A program made the translations under genes and the position numbers. DNA of 64,000 bases from Psychrobacillus sp. FSL K6-4046 (GTDB lineage: Bacteria; Bacillota; Bacilli; Bacillales_A; Planococcaceae). Positions 43,071 to 50,494 of the stretch are shown here, in pieces. Where the stretch lies: the NCBI RefSeq assembly GCF_038624605.1, contig NZ_CP152020.1, positions 2,225,312 to 2,289,311 of the forward strand. The letters run 5' to 3'. The notes under the pieces were generated by a model. The model did not search any database. It saw only the letters and a program-made list of their open reading frames with translations, and had not been told where the DNA came from. Within the stretch, counting starts at the first letter, position 1, and every line of letters starts with the position of its first letter.

Positions 43071-43553
43071 TTAAAAGTGCCATTCGATTGCTTCTATGTT
43101 TTTTAAATTTAACTTATCGTTTGAGTGCTCCTTTTCCTCTTTCCATACAACTATGTCCATTGCTATTGCAAGCTTTTGAAAGGCCGCTGCCTTAATACGA
43201 TAATATTGACGGTGAGACAGATGTAGTTCGGTGTAAACTTCATAATCATACACCTCTTCCTCTCCAAAATATTTCATCGTAATGATGGATCTTTCTTTAA
43301 AGGATAATTTGTTAACTGCATTGATTGTTTTCTCCAACACCTTTTCTCTCTTTCTTTCATACTCAACATTCTTAAGAGCAGAACTTTCCGTCTTTGAACC
43401 ATTGAAGCCTCCAGAGGGAGGAACTAAAGAGAATTGGGAAGTAATAGTTGGCATGTTATGGAGTGAAAGCTGAAGTAGATACCTTCTAAATTCTCCAAAA
43501 GAACGTTCCACTGCTTTTTTGGTTTTCTTAGTATCAATTAGTTGTAAGTTCAT
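43071..43553 (-). CDS. ArpU-family phage late transcriptional regulator
   Basis: A 160-residue protein with the sigma-like C-terminal helix-turn-helix of ArpU/RinA-type regulators. KTKKAVERSFGEFRRYL is near the N-terminus, INAVNKLSFKERSIITMKYFG is near residue 100, and LHLSHRQYYRIKAAAFQKLA forms the HTH near 127-147. These proteins activate late gene expression, including lysis, in Gram-positive phages. It lies between small early-type genes and the lysis module. Confidence 0.82.
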   Translation of the reverse strand: MNLQLIDTKKTKKAVERSFGEFRRYLLQLSLHNMPTITSQFSLVPPSGGFNGSKTESSALKNVEYERKREKVLEKTINAVNKLSFKERSIITMKYFGEEEVYDYEVYTELHLSHRQYYRIKAAAFQKLAIAMDIVVWKEEKEHSNDKLNLKNIEAIEWHF

Positions 43554-43624
43554 ATTAATTCCCTCCTATAAAATAGTTGAAGTTAAATAAGCAAAAAGGA
43601 AAACTTGGAAAATAATATAAAAAA

Positions 43625-43652
43625 ACACAAAACTTGGATTTAAGTTTTGTGT
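43625..43652 (-). terminator. Terminator of the small phage-gene operon
   Basis: ACACAAAACTT and AAGTTTTGTGT form a perfect 11-bp stem with a six-base loop. T-rich sequence follows on the minus strand. Confidence 0.8.
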
Positions 43653-43672
43653 CCTGGTTATTCCAGTAACGA

Positions 43673-43837
43673 TTATATTCTTTTAGTTGATTGAATCTCG
43701 ATATGTGTAGGCTTTCCATTTTGCCATGTAATAATTTGTTTACCGTACCCAGAGATTGGACTTTCCACTACGTCCATTTTTCCATCCTTAATCAGACATA
43801 CTGCTTGTTCCACTTGCTGCTTCTTTTCATTTTCCAT
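43673..43837 (-). CDS. 54-residue phage protein, possibly XtrA/YqaO-like
   Basis: ATG 43837 follows AAGGGAG. The 54-residue product has VCLIKDGKMDVVESP followed by GYGKQIITWQNGKPTHIE, reminiscent of the PBSX XtrA/YqaO small proteins, which lie near the late regulator gene. It overlaps the end of the preceding 41-codon gene by 11 bases. The family call is tentative; the overlap and ribosome binding site support its being translated. Confidence 0.6.
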   Translation of the reverse strand: MENEKKQQVEQAVCLIKDGKMDVVESPISGYGKQIITWQNGKPTHIEIQSTKRI

Positions 43838-43952
43838 ATATATCGGCTCCCTTTCTTACTTTCTCTAAACGTGCTAGACGCTTGTCCACTTCGATCAAGG
43901 GCATACTAAAGAGTAGATTCGTCACATACCAGATGCTTAACACTGTTACCAT
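43827..43952 (-). CDS. 41-residue overlapping small ORF in the phage operon
   Basis: ATG 43952 lies within ATGGTAA, which includes the stop of the preceding gene. The product has a short hydrophobic start (VTVLSIWYVTNLLFSM) and a charged helix (VDKRLARLEKVRKGADIY). Its stop lies inside the next gene. Coupled overlaps at both ends suggest a real gene, but no homology was recognised. Confidence 0.45.
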   Translation of the reverse strand: MVTVLSIWYVTNLLFSMPLIEVDKRLARLEKVRKGADIYGK

Positions 43953-44140
43953 TTCCCAAACATACTGGATAGCAGACTTTTATGGTAATGATTAAATTTT
44001 GCATTATTGGATTGTTCCTTTACTTGAAGATATTCTTCATACCCCCTACTTTTTGAAACGACAAACCACATTTCATATGGATCCTTCAGTGTCCCATCAT
44101 TAAAATACCAAACATCTAACAAATAAGTTTGTTGCTTCAT
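43946..44140 (-). CDS. Small phage protein of unknown function
   Basis: A 64-residue protein (MKQQTYLLDVWYFNDG..., ending in SSMFGKW) with no recognised domain. GGGGAGGGGGG lies just before ATG 44140; a frame start at 44170 lies upstream of that site. It is the first gene rightward of the divergent operator region controlled by the CI-like repressor, the position of Cro-side early genes, but it has no visible HTH. Confidence 0.6.
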   Translation of the reverse strand: MKQQTYLLDVWYFNDGTLKDPYEMWFVVSKSRGYEEYLQVKEQSNNAKFNHYHKSLLSSMFGKW

Positions 44141-44160
44141 CCCTTTTCCCCCCTCCCCTA

Positions 44161-44314
44161 AAGTAACCATTTTGGTGACTTTGGGTTAAATTTTTTTTAT
44201 CTACTCTTATCATATATATTCCATCCTCGGTGTGAAAATAATATATCACCATATCGGTTACTTGTAAATGGTATAATAGCATTACGCTTAAAAATATTCC
44301 CATTTTGGTGACTT
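44161..44314. promoter_or_regulatory. Three phage-repressor operator-like sites
   Basis: AAGTAACCATTTTGGTGACTT at 44161-44181 is a near-palindrome with half site AAGTnACCA. A second copy lies at 44243-44263 on the complement (AAGTAACC...TGGTGA). A third at 44294-44314 shares CCATTTTGGTGACTT. They occupy the divergent promoter region between the small phage genes and the XRE repressor gene. Confidence 0.75.
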
Positions 44315-44359
44315 TATTATATAATGGAGAAATCACTAGTGCAGGAGGAAAAACAGAAT

Positions 44360-44686
44360 ATGGAACTGACTAATTACGTAGGGGAACAAATAAAAAAATG
44401 GCGTATTATGAGAAATATGAACCAAGAAGAGTTAGCTGAAAAGTTACATACTACGAAACAAACTATTTCGCGTTATGAAAAAGGAGAAAGGAAGGCCAAT
44501 CAAGAAATATTATATGAGCTAGCTAAAATTCTAAACGTTTCTATCAATGAATTTTTCCCACCATTTGAACCTAAAAAAGAAAAAAACATCGAAACAATAG
44601 CGGCACATATAGATGAGGATGTCACCGAGGAAGAGATGGAGGATATTAAAAAGTATATTGAGTTCATCAAATCTCAAAGAAAATAA
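44360..44686 (+). CDS. CI-like XRE-family repressor
   Basis: A 108-residue protein with an N-terminal Cro/CI HTH (residues ~8-62, MRNMNQEELAEKLHTTKQTISRYEKGER) and a short acidic tail ending in EEEMEDIKKYIEFIKSQ, as in SOS-independent phage and ICE repressors removed by ImmA peptidases. GCAGGAGG precedes ATG 44360; an ATG at 44324 lacks a site. It is followed by an ImmA/IrrE peptidase gene, the common repressor-antirepressor pair. It likely binds the three sites upstream. Confidence 0.88.
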   Translation: MELTNYVGEQIKKWRIMRNMNQEELAEKLHTTKQTISRYEKGERKANQEILYELAKILNVSINEFFPPFEPKKEKNIETIAAHIDEDVTEEEMEDIKKYIEFIKSQRK

Positions 44687-44717
44687 TTTCCTGTGAGAAT
44701 TACGGAGGTGTATGTAC

Positions 44718-45167
44718 GTGCGTTATGAAAAACTTTTAATGGAATATCCGCAAATCTGTATTATTGAAAAAAATTTGCCAAAGGGTCTTTCCGGACTCTA
44801 CTATGACAATAATATTGAAATCAATAAATCCAAGTCCTCCTATGAGAAGCACTGTATCTTGGCGGAAGAACTAGGACATTATGAAACAACTGCGGGGGAC
44901 ATCACCGATCTAAGTAATATGATTAGTCAAAAGCGTGAGTTAATCGCCAGAAGATGGGGATACGAAAAAATAGTCTCCCTAGACCATCTAGTCGATTGTT
45001 ATCTCCATGGATATACCACTGTTGAGGAAATTTGCTTGCACCTTGAAATTACACCCAACTTTTTAGATGAAGCTCTCCAAGTTTACAAGCAACGATATGG
45101 GATTTCTGTTCACTATCATAACTATGAACTTTTCTTTGACCCTTTAAATATTTCTGAAAAAATATAA
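44718..45167 (+). CDS. ImmA/IrrE-family metallopeptidase
   Basis: A 149-residue putative zinc peptidase. The active-site helix is LAEELGHYETT near residue 55, in which the usual HExxH appears as EExxH, a variant I have seen in many Firmicute members. The downstream KREL-IARRWGYE and LVDCYLHGYTTVEEI segments are typical of the family. In ICEBs1, ImmA cleaves the ImmR repressor to induce the element. Start is uncertain: GTG 44718 has better spacing from GGAGGTG than ATG 44712. Confidence 0.8.
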   Translation: MRYEKLLMEYPQICIIEKNLPKGLSGLYYDNNIEINKSKSSYEKHCILAEELGHYETTAGDITDLSNMISQKRELIARRWGYEKIVSLDHLVDCYLHGYTTVEEICLHLEITPNFLDEALQVYKQRYGISVHYHNYELFFDPLNISEKI

Positions 45168-45186
45168 CAAGAATAGAGGCTTCTCT

Positions 45187-45576
45187 ATGCAAATGAAGAA
45201 TATGATTGGATTATGTGTAAGCATTATTTTATTGATTAATTTATTCATTCAACTATTTATACGAAAAACTATCATGTTATTAGACATGCCGATTAATTAT
45301 AAGATGCATGAGTTGGATTCCTATTTCTTCCTTATCTTACTTACCTCCTTTGTTCTAGTTATACTCTTATTATTTTCTGATAAATTTCTAAAAATAACTT
45401 TAGTAATTGTAGCTTTGTTAACAGGTGTAAGAACAGTTATTTATTATAAGGATAAAAGTACCTTTGAAAATATTATGATTAATGACTTAAATGAATATTT
45501 AATCTGGATGTTTTTATTTCCGCTTATTATAGGTTTTATATTATTAATTACTAACAAACGACCTAAGGTAACTTAG
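45187..45576 (+). CDS. Hypothetical four-helix membrane protein
   Basis: A 129-residue protein with four predicted membrane helices (residues ~7-27, 46-63, 70-85 and 105-122) and short polar loops. No family recognised. It follows the ImmA-like gene by 20 bases and could be transcribed with it. AGAGG before ATG 45187 is a weak site. It may be a cargo gene of the phage remnant. Confidence 0.6.
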   Translation: MQMKNMIGLCVSIILLINLFIQLFIRKTIMLLDMPINYKMHELDSYFFLILLTSFVLVILLLFSDKFLKITLVIVALLTGVRTVIYYKDKSTFENIMINDLNEYLIWMFLFPLIIGFILLITNKRPKVT

Positions 45577-45600
45577 ATTTAACTTGTGTTTGTTACTAGT

Positions 45601-46008
45601 TTAGATAGAACTATCCTCCATGTTTTTCATTATCACATATTGGGCAAAGGAGTGAAAATCTCCTACATAACGTTCTACTCCATCCACGTGATAAAAGGTA
45701 CTAGTTTGACTAAAATCATAAATAGAATTAGTAGAAGAATATAAAAAAACTCTTTTTCCCAATCCTAAGGCTATCCCCATTTCTATGTGGCTTCCCTTGC
45801 CAGCTGGAAGTAATACAATTAGTATGTCAGATTCACCTACTGCTTTCATTTCTTTTTTGCCGATTTCCGAAAGACAATCCAATGAGTCTGCTTTATGATG
45901 TTTAGTCCAATCGTATGTATGCTTCCATCCTTTATCCCTTAGTAATTCTGCAAGCTCTCTTACTTGCTGGACATTCTGAAAGCTTGAAGCAATATAAAAA
46001 TTCACCAT
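45601..46008 (-). CDS. Nucleoside 2-deoxyribosyltransferase-like protein
   Basis: A 135-residue Rossmann-like protein. It opens with VNFYIASSFQNVQQVREL (nucleotide-binding strand and loop). Further on are SDILIVLLPAGKGSHIEMGIALGLGKRV, where the Glu of HIEMG aligns with the family nucleophile, and a final FYHVDGV segment. Known members transfer deoxyribose between bases or degrade modified nucleotides; others act in antiphage or nucleotide-sanitising settings. The actual substrate is unknown. ATG 46008 follows AAGGGGTG. Confidence 0.7.
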   Translation of the reverse strand: MVNFYIASSFQNVQQVRELAELLRDKGWKHTYDWTKHHKADSLDCLSEIGKKEMKAVGESDILIVLLPAGKGSHIEMGIALGLGKRVFLYSSTNSIYDFSQTSTFYHVDGVERYVGDFHSFAQYVIMKNMEDSSI

Positions 46009-46050
46009 AATCACCCCTTAAAAATTGTATTACCAAGGTATAATTTCTAG

Positions 46051-46602
46051 TTATGGCCACTTCTCTTTCCATTTCGTTGATTTGCTCATATAAATCTCTT
46101 CAGTAACTAGTAACTTATTCGGTCTAACAATCATGGAAAATAAATCATGTAAACTGTAAGGAGCGTATATTGTGTACAACCCACTTTGCTCTAACCTAAC
46201 ACCTAAAGCAGTAGCAGTTGTTGGCCAGCTGTCAATCGCTGACTCTAGCGACGGGTATGGCTCAATAGGAAATCCAAATTTACCTTCATACCAAAAATGC
46301 ACCCTAGCCTGATTCTTTACATCTAATTTAAATGGAAAATCACCAAGGCTAATCTCTAATGTCTCCCTTAGCGCTACCTCACTCTGAACATCTAAATTAT
46401 AGTTATCGTAATACACAATATCGATATCTGAAATACCATAATCGAGTGGATAGCCTGAAATTCGGTTCCATATCGTATTTGTAATACTCCCTGCTCCCAC
46501 ATAATATTCAAAGGGTGGATCTAATTGCCTAAGAGTTTCAAGAATTTTACTCAAGGGTTTGCTTTCTTGGAGGGTTTCTAACAGTTTAGCGTCATACAAC
46601 AT
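46051..46602 (-). CDS. NTP_transf_6 (DUF925) nucleotidyltransferase-like protein
   Basis: A 183-residue protein. The motif G-x13-D-x-D is visible as GYPLDYGISDIDIVYYDN, and the rest (FKLDVKNQARVHFWYEGKFG, SWPTTATALGVRL) agrees with the DUF925 family found in many bacteria. These are minimal nucleotidyltransferase-fold proteins with no established substrate. GAGGAGGGG lies before ATG 46602. It belongs to a run of minus-strand accessory genes, 45601-47484. Confidence 0.78.
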   Translation of the reverse strand: MLYDAKLLETLQESKPLSKILETLRQLDPPFEYYVGAGSITNTIWNRISGYPLDYGISDIDIVYYDNYNLDVQSEVALRETLEISLGDFPFKLDVKNQARVHFWYEGKFGFPIEPYPSLESAIDSWPTTATALGVRLEQSGLYTIYAPYSLHDLFSMIVRPNKLLVTEEIYMSKSTKWKEKWP

Positions 46603-46632
46603 ATTTCCTCCCCTCCTCACATCATGATTCAT

Positions 46633-46920
46633 TCAAATGCTCGGCGAAGTCCAAATTCTATACAGATTCGTATTGTTTACAGTTATTCTATCTTTGTGCA
46701 GACTTACCTTTACATTCAAGTGATCTGCCCATTCTGGTATAAGCTTGCTAAGACTAGTGATCACCTTTTCATCGGGAGTTGCATATCCAACACTTTTTTT
46801 ATTTACTAAGCCATCCAAGAAATCTCCATACAATGAATCGGACCACTCATATACTTCCGTCTCCATATCGAAAATCCTATTATCCTCAGCATATTGACCA
46901 TTTACCCAATGTATCTCCAT
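46633..46920 (-). CDS. Hypothetical protein
   Basis: A 95-residue soluble protein with acidic and aromatic residues (VYEWSDSLYGDFLDGL, then KVITSLSKLIPEWADHLNVKV). No family recognised. Two ATGs six bases apart are possible; the second (46920) is better placed after GAGGGAG. Directly followed on the same strand by the nucleotidyltransferase gene, suggesting co-transcription. Confidence 0.55.
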   Translation of the reverse strand: MEIHWVNGQYAEDNRIFDMETEVYEWSDSLYGDFLDGLVNKKSVGYATPDEKVITSLSKLIPEWADHLNVKVSLHKDRITVNNTNLYRIWTSPSI

Positions 46921-46935
46921 TCTCATCTCCCTCTA

Positions 46936-47484
46936 TTAGTTCAATACATTTAATTTACCATTCTGACTGTCTTCTATTATCCATTCAGCAGCCTTGGCTA
47001 AGTCAGGAAAGATGGCGTCAGCTAGCGGGTCGCTTTTCCCAAGAAATACACACTTTGTGCCGGCTTTTTTTCCTGCTATTATATCCGTATCTGTATCTCC
47101 TACCATATAAGAAAAAGTCAAATTAATATCATACTTTTTAGCAAGATCTTCAATTAATTTACTGTTGGGCTTTCTACAGGAACAGCCCTCCTTTGGTTTA
47201 TGTGGACAATAGACAACCTCATGAATAACTGCCCCCTTTTTCTTTAAAGCCTCTGCCATATGCTCGTGGATTTGTATTAATTGTTTTTCCTTCGTGTAAC
47301 CTAACCCAACGCCACCTTGATTGGTCACAACAAAAATATAATCAAATACTGCATTTAATTTTTTTATGGCCTCTGGAACTCTAGGAAGAAAGTACAAATC
47401 TCTTGGCTTATTTACAAATTTCACCCTGTTCGTCAGTACTTCGTTAATCACACCGTCTCTGTCTAAAAATACAGCCTTTTTCAT
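46936..47484 (-). CDS. HAD-IIIA phosphatase, GmhB / histidinol-phosphatase type
   Basis: A 182-residue HAD hydrolase. Motif I is FLDRDGVINE, motif II lies in IFVVTNQGGVG, a zinc-binding loop is present as CPHKPKEGCSCRKP (Cys, His, Cys, Cys), and motif IV is MVGDTDTDI. These features are typical of D-glycero-D-manno-heptose 1,7-bisphosphate 7-phosphatases. No other heptose gene is nearby, so a different sugar-phosphate substrate is possible. ATG 47484 follows AAAGGTGTG. Confidence 0.8.
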   Translation of the reverse strand: MKKAVFLDRDGVINEVLTNRVKFVNKPRDLYFLPRVPEAIKKLNAVFDYIFVVTNQGGVGLGYTKEKQLIQIHEHMAEALKKKGAVIHEVVYCPHKPKEGCSCRKPNSKLIEDLAKKYDINLTFSYMVGDTDTDIIAGKKAGTKCVFLGKSDPLADAIFPDLAKAAEWIIEDSQNGKLNVLN

Positions 47485-47575
47485 CCTATTCACACCTTTA
47501 TTATTTTCCTACTATTGTTCCCATAAGGAAAATAATTATCAGGGGAATTAGGTAAAACTATTAAATCTACCTGTT

Positions 47576-47722
47576 TTAACTTTTAAAAATATTGACGATA
47601 ATGACTACTACAATGATTCCTACTACTAGCATTCCTCCAATGGTAGGACTACCATATAAGGCCCGATTAAATGCATCATCTGTATCAATTTTACTCTTCT
47701 TCTCCTCATCAGGTTTCCCCAT
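47576..47722 (-). CDS. Small single-pass membrane protein, DUF6366-like
   Basis: A 48-residue protein: charged N-terminus (MGKPDEEKKSK), a DAFNRALYG motif and one C-terminal membrane helix (GGMLVVGIIVVVIIVNIF). The DAFNR segment followed by a helix resembles small DUF6366-type proteins of Bacillales. AAAAGGGATGAGG lies before ATG 47722. Function unknown. Confidence 0.65.
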   Translation of the reverse strand: MGKPDEEKKSKIDTDDAFNRALYGSPTIGGMLVVGIIVVVIIVNIFKS

Positions 47723-47761
47723 TGCCTCATCCCTTTTCGATTTATTTTCTACTTTAGTATT

Positions 47762-48217
47762 TTAAATATTTGCCTTCAGTAGTTTTAAATCTCTTGAAAA
47801 CGTTGCATGTATTCTGTGTCCACCAAATAAATCACCGTCATAGAATTCACAGTAAATAGCATGTTTATTTATCACTACATCAGATAAGGAGATTGATGAA
47901 ACAAATTCTTTTAGAGTTATATTGTATTCACCTGCATCTACTGCTTCCCAATTTAAATTCGGATCATTTTCATCGTATTCAGGCCAAAAGTCATTTTTAT
48001 AATCAAGCAAATTTTCAGCCACAGAAGTTTTTACATGTTGTTCGAAAACTTCTACAGTAGAAAATTGTTTTTCAACACCAATTAACAGTTCCTTAGCACC
48101 TCCTATATTTATACTATTCAAGATGAAATGAATATTCCCTTTGTAGTTTTCAAAATTTTTTGTTGTCTCATTGTAACTGAATAACCCCAATGCATCACTA
48201 TAGATAGAGGAATTCAT
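47762..48217 (-). CDS. DUF2262-like protein
   Basis: A 151-residue soluble protein. The YSDALGLFSYNETTKNFE start and the C-terminal CEFYDGDLFGGHRIHATF are typical of DUF2262 proteins, which are often encoded beside toxins or immunity genes. Here no toxin gene is recognised beside it, and the function is unknown. It is transcribed divergently from the lipoprotein gene at 48471. A site GGTGGCACGG lies before the ATG. Confidence 0.7.
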   Translation of the reverse strand: MNSSIYSDALGLFSYNETTKNFENYKGNIHFILNSINIGGAKELLIGVEKQFSTVEVFEQHVKTSVAENLLDYKNDFWPEYDENDPNLNWEAVDAGEYNITLKEFVSSISLSDVVINKHAIYCEFYDGDLFGGHRIHATFSRDLKLLKANI

Positions 48218-48470
48218 ACCGTGCCACCTTCTGTCTATTTTAAAAAGAACTCACAGATTACGTGATGTCCTTTGTCTCTTTCTCATACACTCTATTATAG
48301 CTACTAGAAGAAGGTTTTTGGAAAAAAATGTAGAATGGTAAGTGTTTAAAAGAGGAGTTATTTATCGGTGAGGGAAGTACCTTAATAGGATCACCGATCA
48401 TCAAATCCCTTACTTAAACTTCTTCACATATGGAGTTATCTTAAAATGACCTTCTTAAAGGAGCATTAAA

Positions 48471-48887
48471 ATGAAGAAAGCTTATTTTACCTTAATTGCA
48501 TTAGTTCTGTTAACTGCATGTCAAGTTCAAGCAGCTAACATTACATTAAATGATGTAATTGTCTCACTAGAAAACCAACACCTCACAGTAGAAGAGTCAA
48601 AAGAAAATAACGAGAGTATTTTTGATAAGAAACTGAATGATGTCAAACTAAACAAATATACTCTACATGATAAAACATTCTTAATCTACATTTACGATTC
48701 AGAGGAAAATCGAAAAAAAGGACGTAAAGATTTTCAGAAACAAACGGAAAGTATGAATACAGTGTCCTATGATGTATACGAAGTGAAAAACATTTTAATC
48801 TTTTATGTATATGAAAAAGAATTAGACAATAGCATCGATGATGGCATTGACCAAGCTATAAGTAATTTAGAAAGGCTAGAAATATAG
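48471..48887 (+). CDS. Hypothetical lipoprotein
   Basis: A 138-residue lipoprotein with MKKAYFTLIALVLLTACQ: lipobox LLTAC, Cys at about residue 17. The mature part contains an acidic, Lys-rich alpha/beta domain (LHDKTFLIYIYDSEENRKKGRKDF, ILIFYVYEKELD). No family recognised. AAAGGAGC precedes the ATG. It converges on the minus-strand gene at 48895. Confidence 0.7.
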   Translation: MKKAYFTLIALVLLTACQVQAANITLNDVIVSLENQHLTVEESKENNESIFDKKLNDVKLNKYTLHDKTFLIYIYDSEENRKKGRKDFQKQTESMNTVSYDVYEVKNILIFYVYEKELDNSIDDGIDQAISNLERLEI

Positions 48888-48894
48888 TTTGTTT

Positions 48895-49173
48895 TTACAA
48901 AATAGGGGCCACTCTTAATGGATATCCCCTATTTATAGTTAGAATTTGGTTCAGTGGTCTTGAAATTATGAACTCATATTTTTCCACATTTTCATCCGAT
49001 TCCATTGGTACTCCAAATACAGTTGCTGCATTAAAAGACATCTCGACATTAGACAGCGTGTCTTGTGTCAAAGACGCAAAAATATCTGGATTCATTTTAA
49101 TCAAAGTAACTTGTTTACCTTGTGATGAAAGATATTCAATTCCTTCGTGTAGCCTATTTAAAAGTAATTCCAT
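48895..49173 (-). CDS. Hypothetical protein, possibly phage-structural-like
   Basis: A 92-residue protein starting MELLLNRLHEGIEYLSSQ. The FNAATVFGVPMESDENVEKYEFIISRP segment faintly recalls small capsid-associated proteins, but this is weak. ATG 49173 follows GGAGGAGG; an ATG 27 bases earlier sits upstream of that site. A role is not assigned. Confidence 0.5.
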   Translation of the reverse strand: MELLLNRLHEGIEYLSSQGKQVTLIKMNPDIFASLTQDTLSNVEMSFNAATVFGVPMESDENVEKYEFIISRPLNQILTINRGYPLRVAPIL

Positions 49174-49339
49174 TTTGGTTCCTCCTCCATTATTCCTCAT
49201 AAATAGCTTGTCCTAAAAAAAGAAAAATATCGAATATACTTATTAATTGATTTTGACGAATTATAGCGTGATGCCCACTAGAAAAGTGCGCTTTTCATAA
49301 GGAAAAGATAAGACCACTTGGCTGCCTCGAATTATTTCA

Positions 49340-49402
49340 TTGACATTTTTAAATAATAGAATTATTATTTAAAAGAATTAATTGAAAATGATTATCATTA
49401 TT
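49340..49402 (+). promoter_or_regulatory. SigA promoter with overlapping Fur box
   Basis: TTGACA (49340), a 17-base spacer and TATTAT (49363) form a good promoter. GAAAATGATTATCATTATT at 49384-49402 matches the 19-bp Fur box at 17 positions and lies at the expected transcription start, so iron-replete repression of the downstream binding protein is likely. Confidence 0.85.
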
Positions 49403-49450
49403 GATTAACCTACAGATTTTCTCACCCTATTTATAAAGAAGGAGTTTTAC

Positions 49451-50362
49451 ATGATGAAAAAGCTATTAATATCATCTTTACTATTTGTTGTTCTTGTTCT
49501 TACTGCATGTGGAGACAATGAAACGAATAAAGAAAAAGGAGAAACAAAGTCTGAAACGATTACATATGAATCGGAAACTGGCCCTATCGAGGTCCCTGCT
49601 GATCCGCAAAGAATAATTACACTCACGAATGGCCCAAATGCCTTAGCTTTAGACGCAAATGTAGTTGGAATTGATGATTGGACAAAGATGAACCCTCTAT
49701 TTGAAGAACGACTGGAAGGAGTAGAGGTTGTAACAGAGGAGAACCTGGAAAAAATAATTGAATTAGAGCCAGACCTAATTATTGCAGGCTCTCATATGAA
49801 TAATATTGACAAGTTAAATGAAATTGCACCGACTGTTGTTTTTACTTGGGGGAAACTAGATTACTTACAACAGCAGCTTGAAATCGGAAAGCTTCTGAAC
49901 AAGGAGAAAGAAGCGAACGAATGGATAGAGGATTTCAAATCTCGAGCTGAATCAATTGGCGAGGCTATTCGAGCAAAAATCGGAGAAGATGCAACTGTCT
50001 CTGTTATTGAAAGTGGTAACAAGGAGTTTTATGTTTTTGGAAATAATTATGCACGTGGAACAGAAATTTTGTACCAAGCAATGGGATTGAATATGCCCGA
50101 AAAGGTAAAGAATTCAGCTCTTGAATCGGGTATTTATACGATTTCAACTGAATTACTTCCCGAATACGCAGGTGATTATGTAATTTTGAGCAAAAATCCA
50201 GACGTAGATAACTCTTTCCTAGAAACAGACCTTTGGAAAAACATCCCTGCTGTTAAGAATGGTCAAGTATACGAAATAAATACAAAGGCTTCTACCTACA
50301 GCGATCCCATTACTCTAGAGCATCTTCTAGATTTCTTTGAAAGCTCGTTTTTGAATAAATAA
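49451..50362 (+). CDS. Siderophore/iron ABC transporter binding lipoprotein
   Basis: A 303-residue FhuD/FeuA-type class III binding protein. Signal peptide and lipobox LVLTAC (Cys near residue 20), then the fold typical of siderophore receptors: TYESETGPIEVPADPQRIITL opening, ELEPDLIIAGSH and the long central helix (about residues 145-160). It would capture an iron complex at the membrane. No permease or ATPase gene is next to it, so it must share a transporter encoded elsewhere. A Fur box lies upstream. Confidence 0.88.
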   Translation: MMKKLLISSLLFVVLVLTACGDNETNKEKGETKSETITYESETGPIEVPADPQRIITLTNGPNALALDANVVGIDDWTKMNPLFEERLEGVEVVTEENLEKIIELEPDLIIAGSHMNNIDKLNEIAPTVVFTWGKLDYLQQQLEIGKLLNKEKEANEWIEDFKSRAESIGEAIRAKIGEDATVSVIESGNKEFYVFGNNYARGTEILYQAMGLNMPEKVKNSALESGIYTISTELLPEYAGDYVILSKNPDVDNSFLETDLWKNIPAVKNGQVYEINTKASTYSDPITLEHLLDFFESSFLNK

Positions 50363-50373
50363 GGACTCGTACA

Positions 50374-50406
50374 AACGTGAAATCAAGTTGCTGATTTCAC
50401 GTTTTT
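50374..50406 (+). terminator. Terminator of the siderophore-binding gene, with GTGAAATCA palindrome
   Basis: AACGTGAAATCA and TGATTTCACGTT form a perfect 12-bp stem around AGTTGC, followed by TTTTTT. The core is the same as at 27893 and 32313. Confidence 0.9.
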
Positions 50407-50494
50407 TAATTTCTAGACTAGTTATATCCAAGCCTCGTGCACACATAGATTGCTCATAGAAGGCTCGAATAGTTAGAAAACATAATTGTACTAT

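Noticed and set aside
44100-44336. 78-codon minus-strand frame covering the phage promoter region
   Set aside because: It spans all three operator-like sites and the start of the 43946 gene; no ribosome binding site, so it is a chance frame.
43071-45576. Complete prophage or integrative element
   Set aside because: No integrase, terminase, portal, capsid, tail, relaxase or conjugation gene is visible, and no attachment-site duplication could be recognised.
47762-48217. Toxin-immunity pair involving the DUF2262-like gene
   Set aside because: DUF2262 genes sometimes neighbour polymorphic toxins, but no toxin-like protein is adjacent here.
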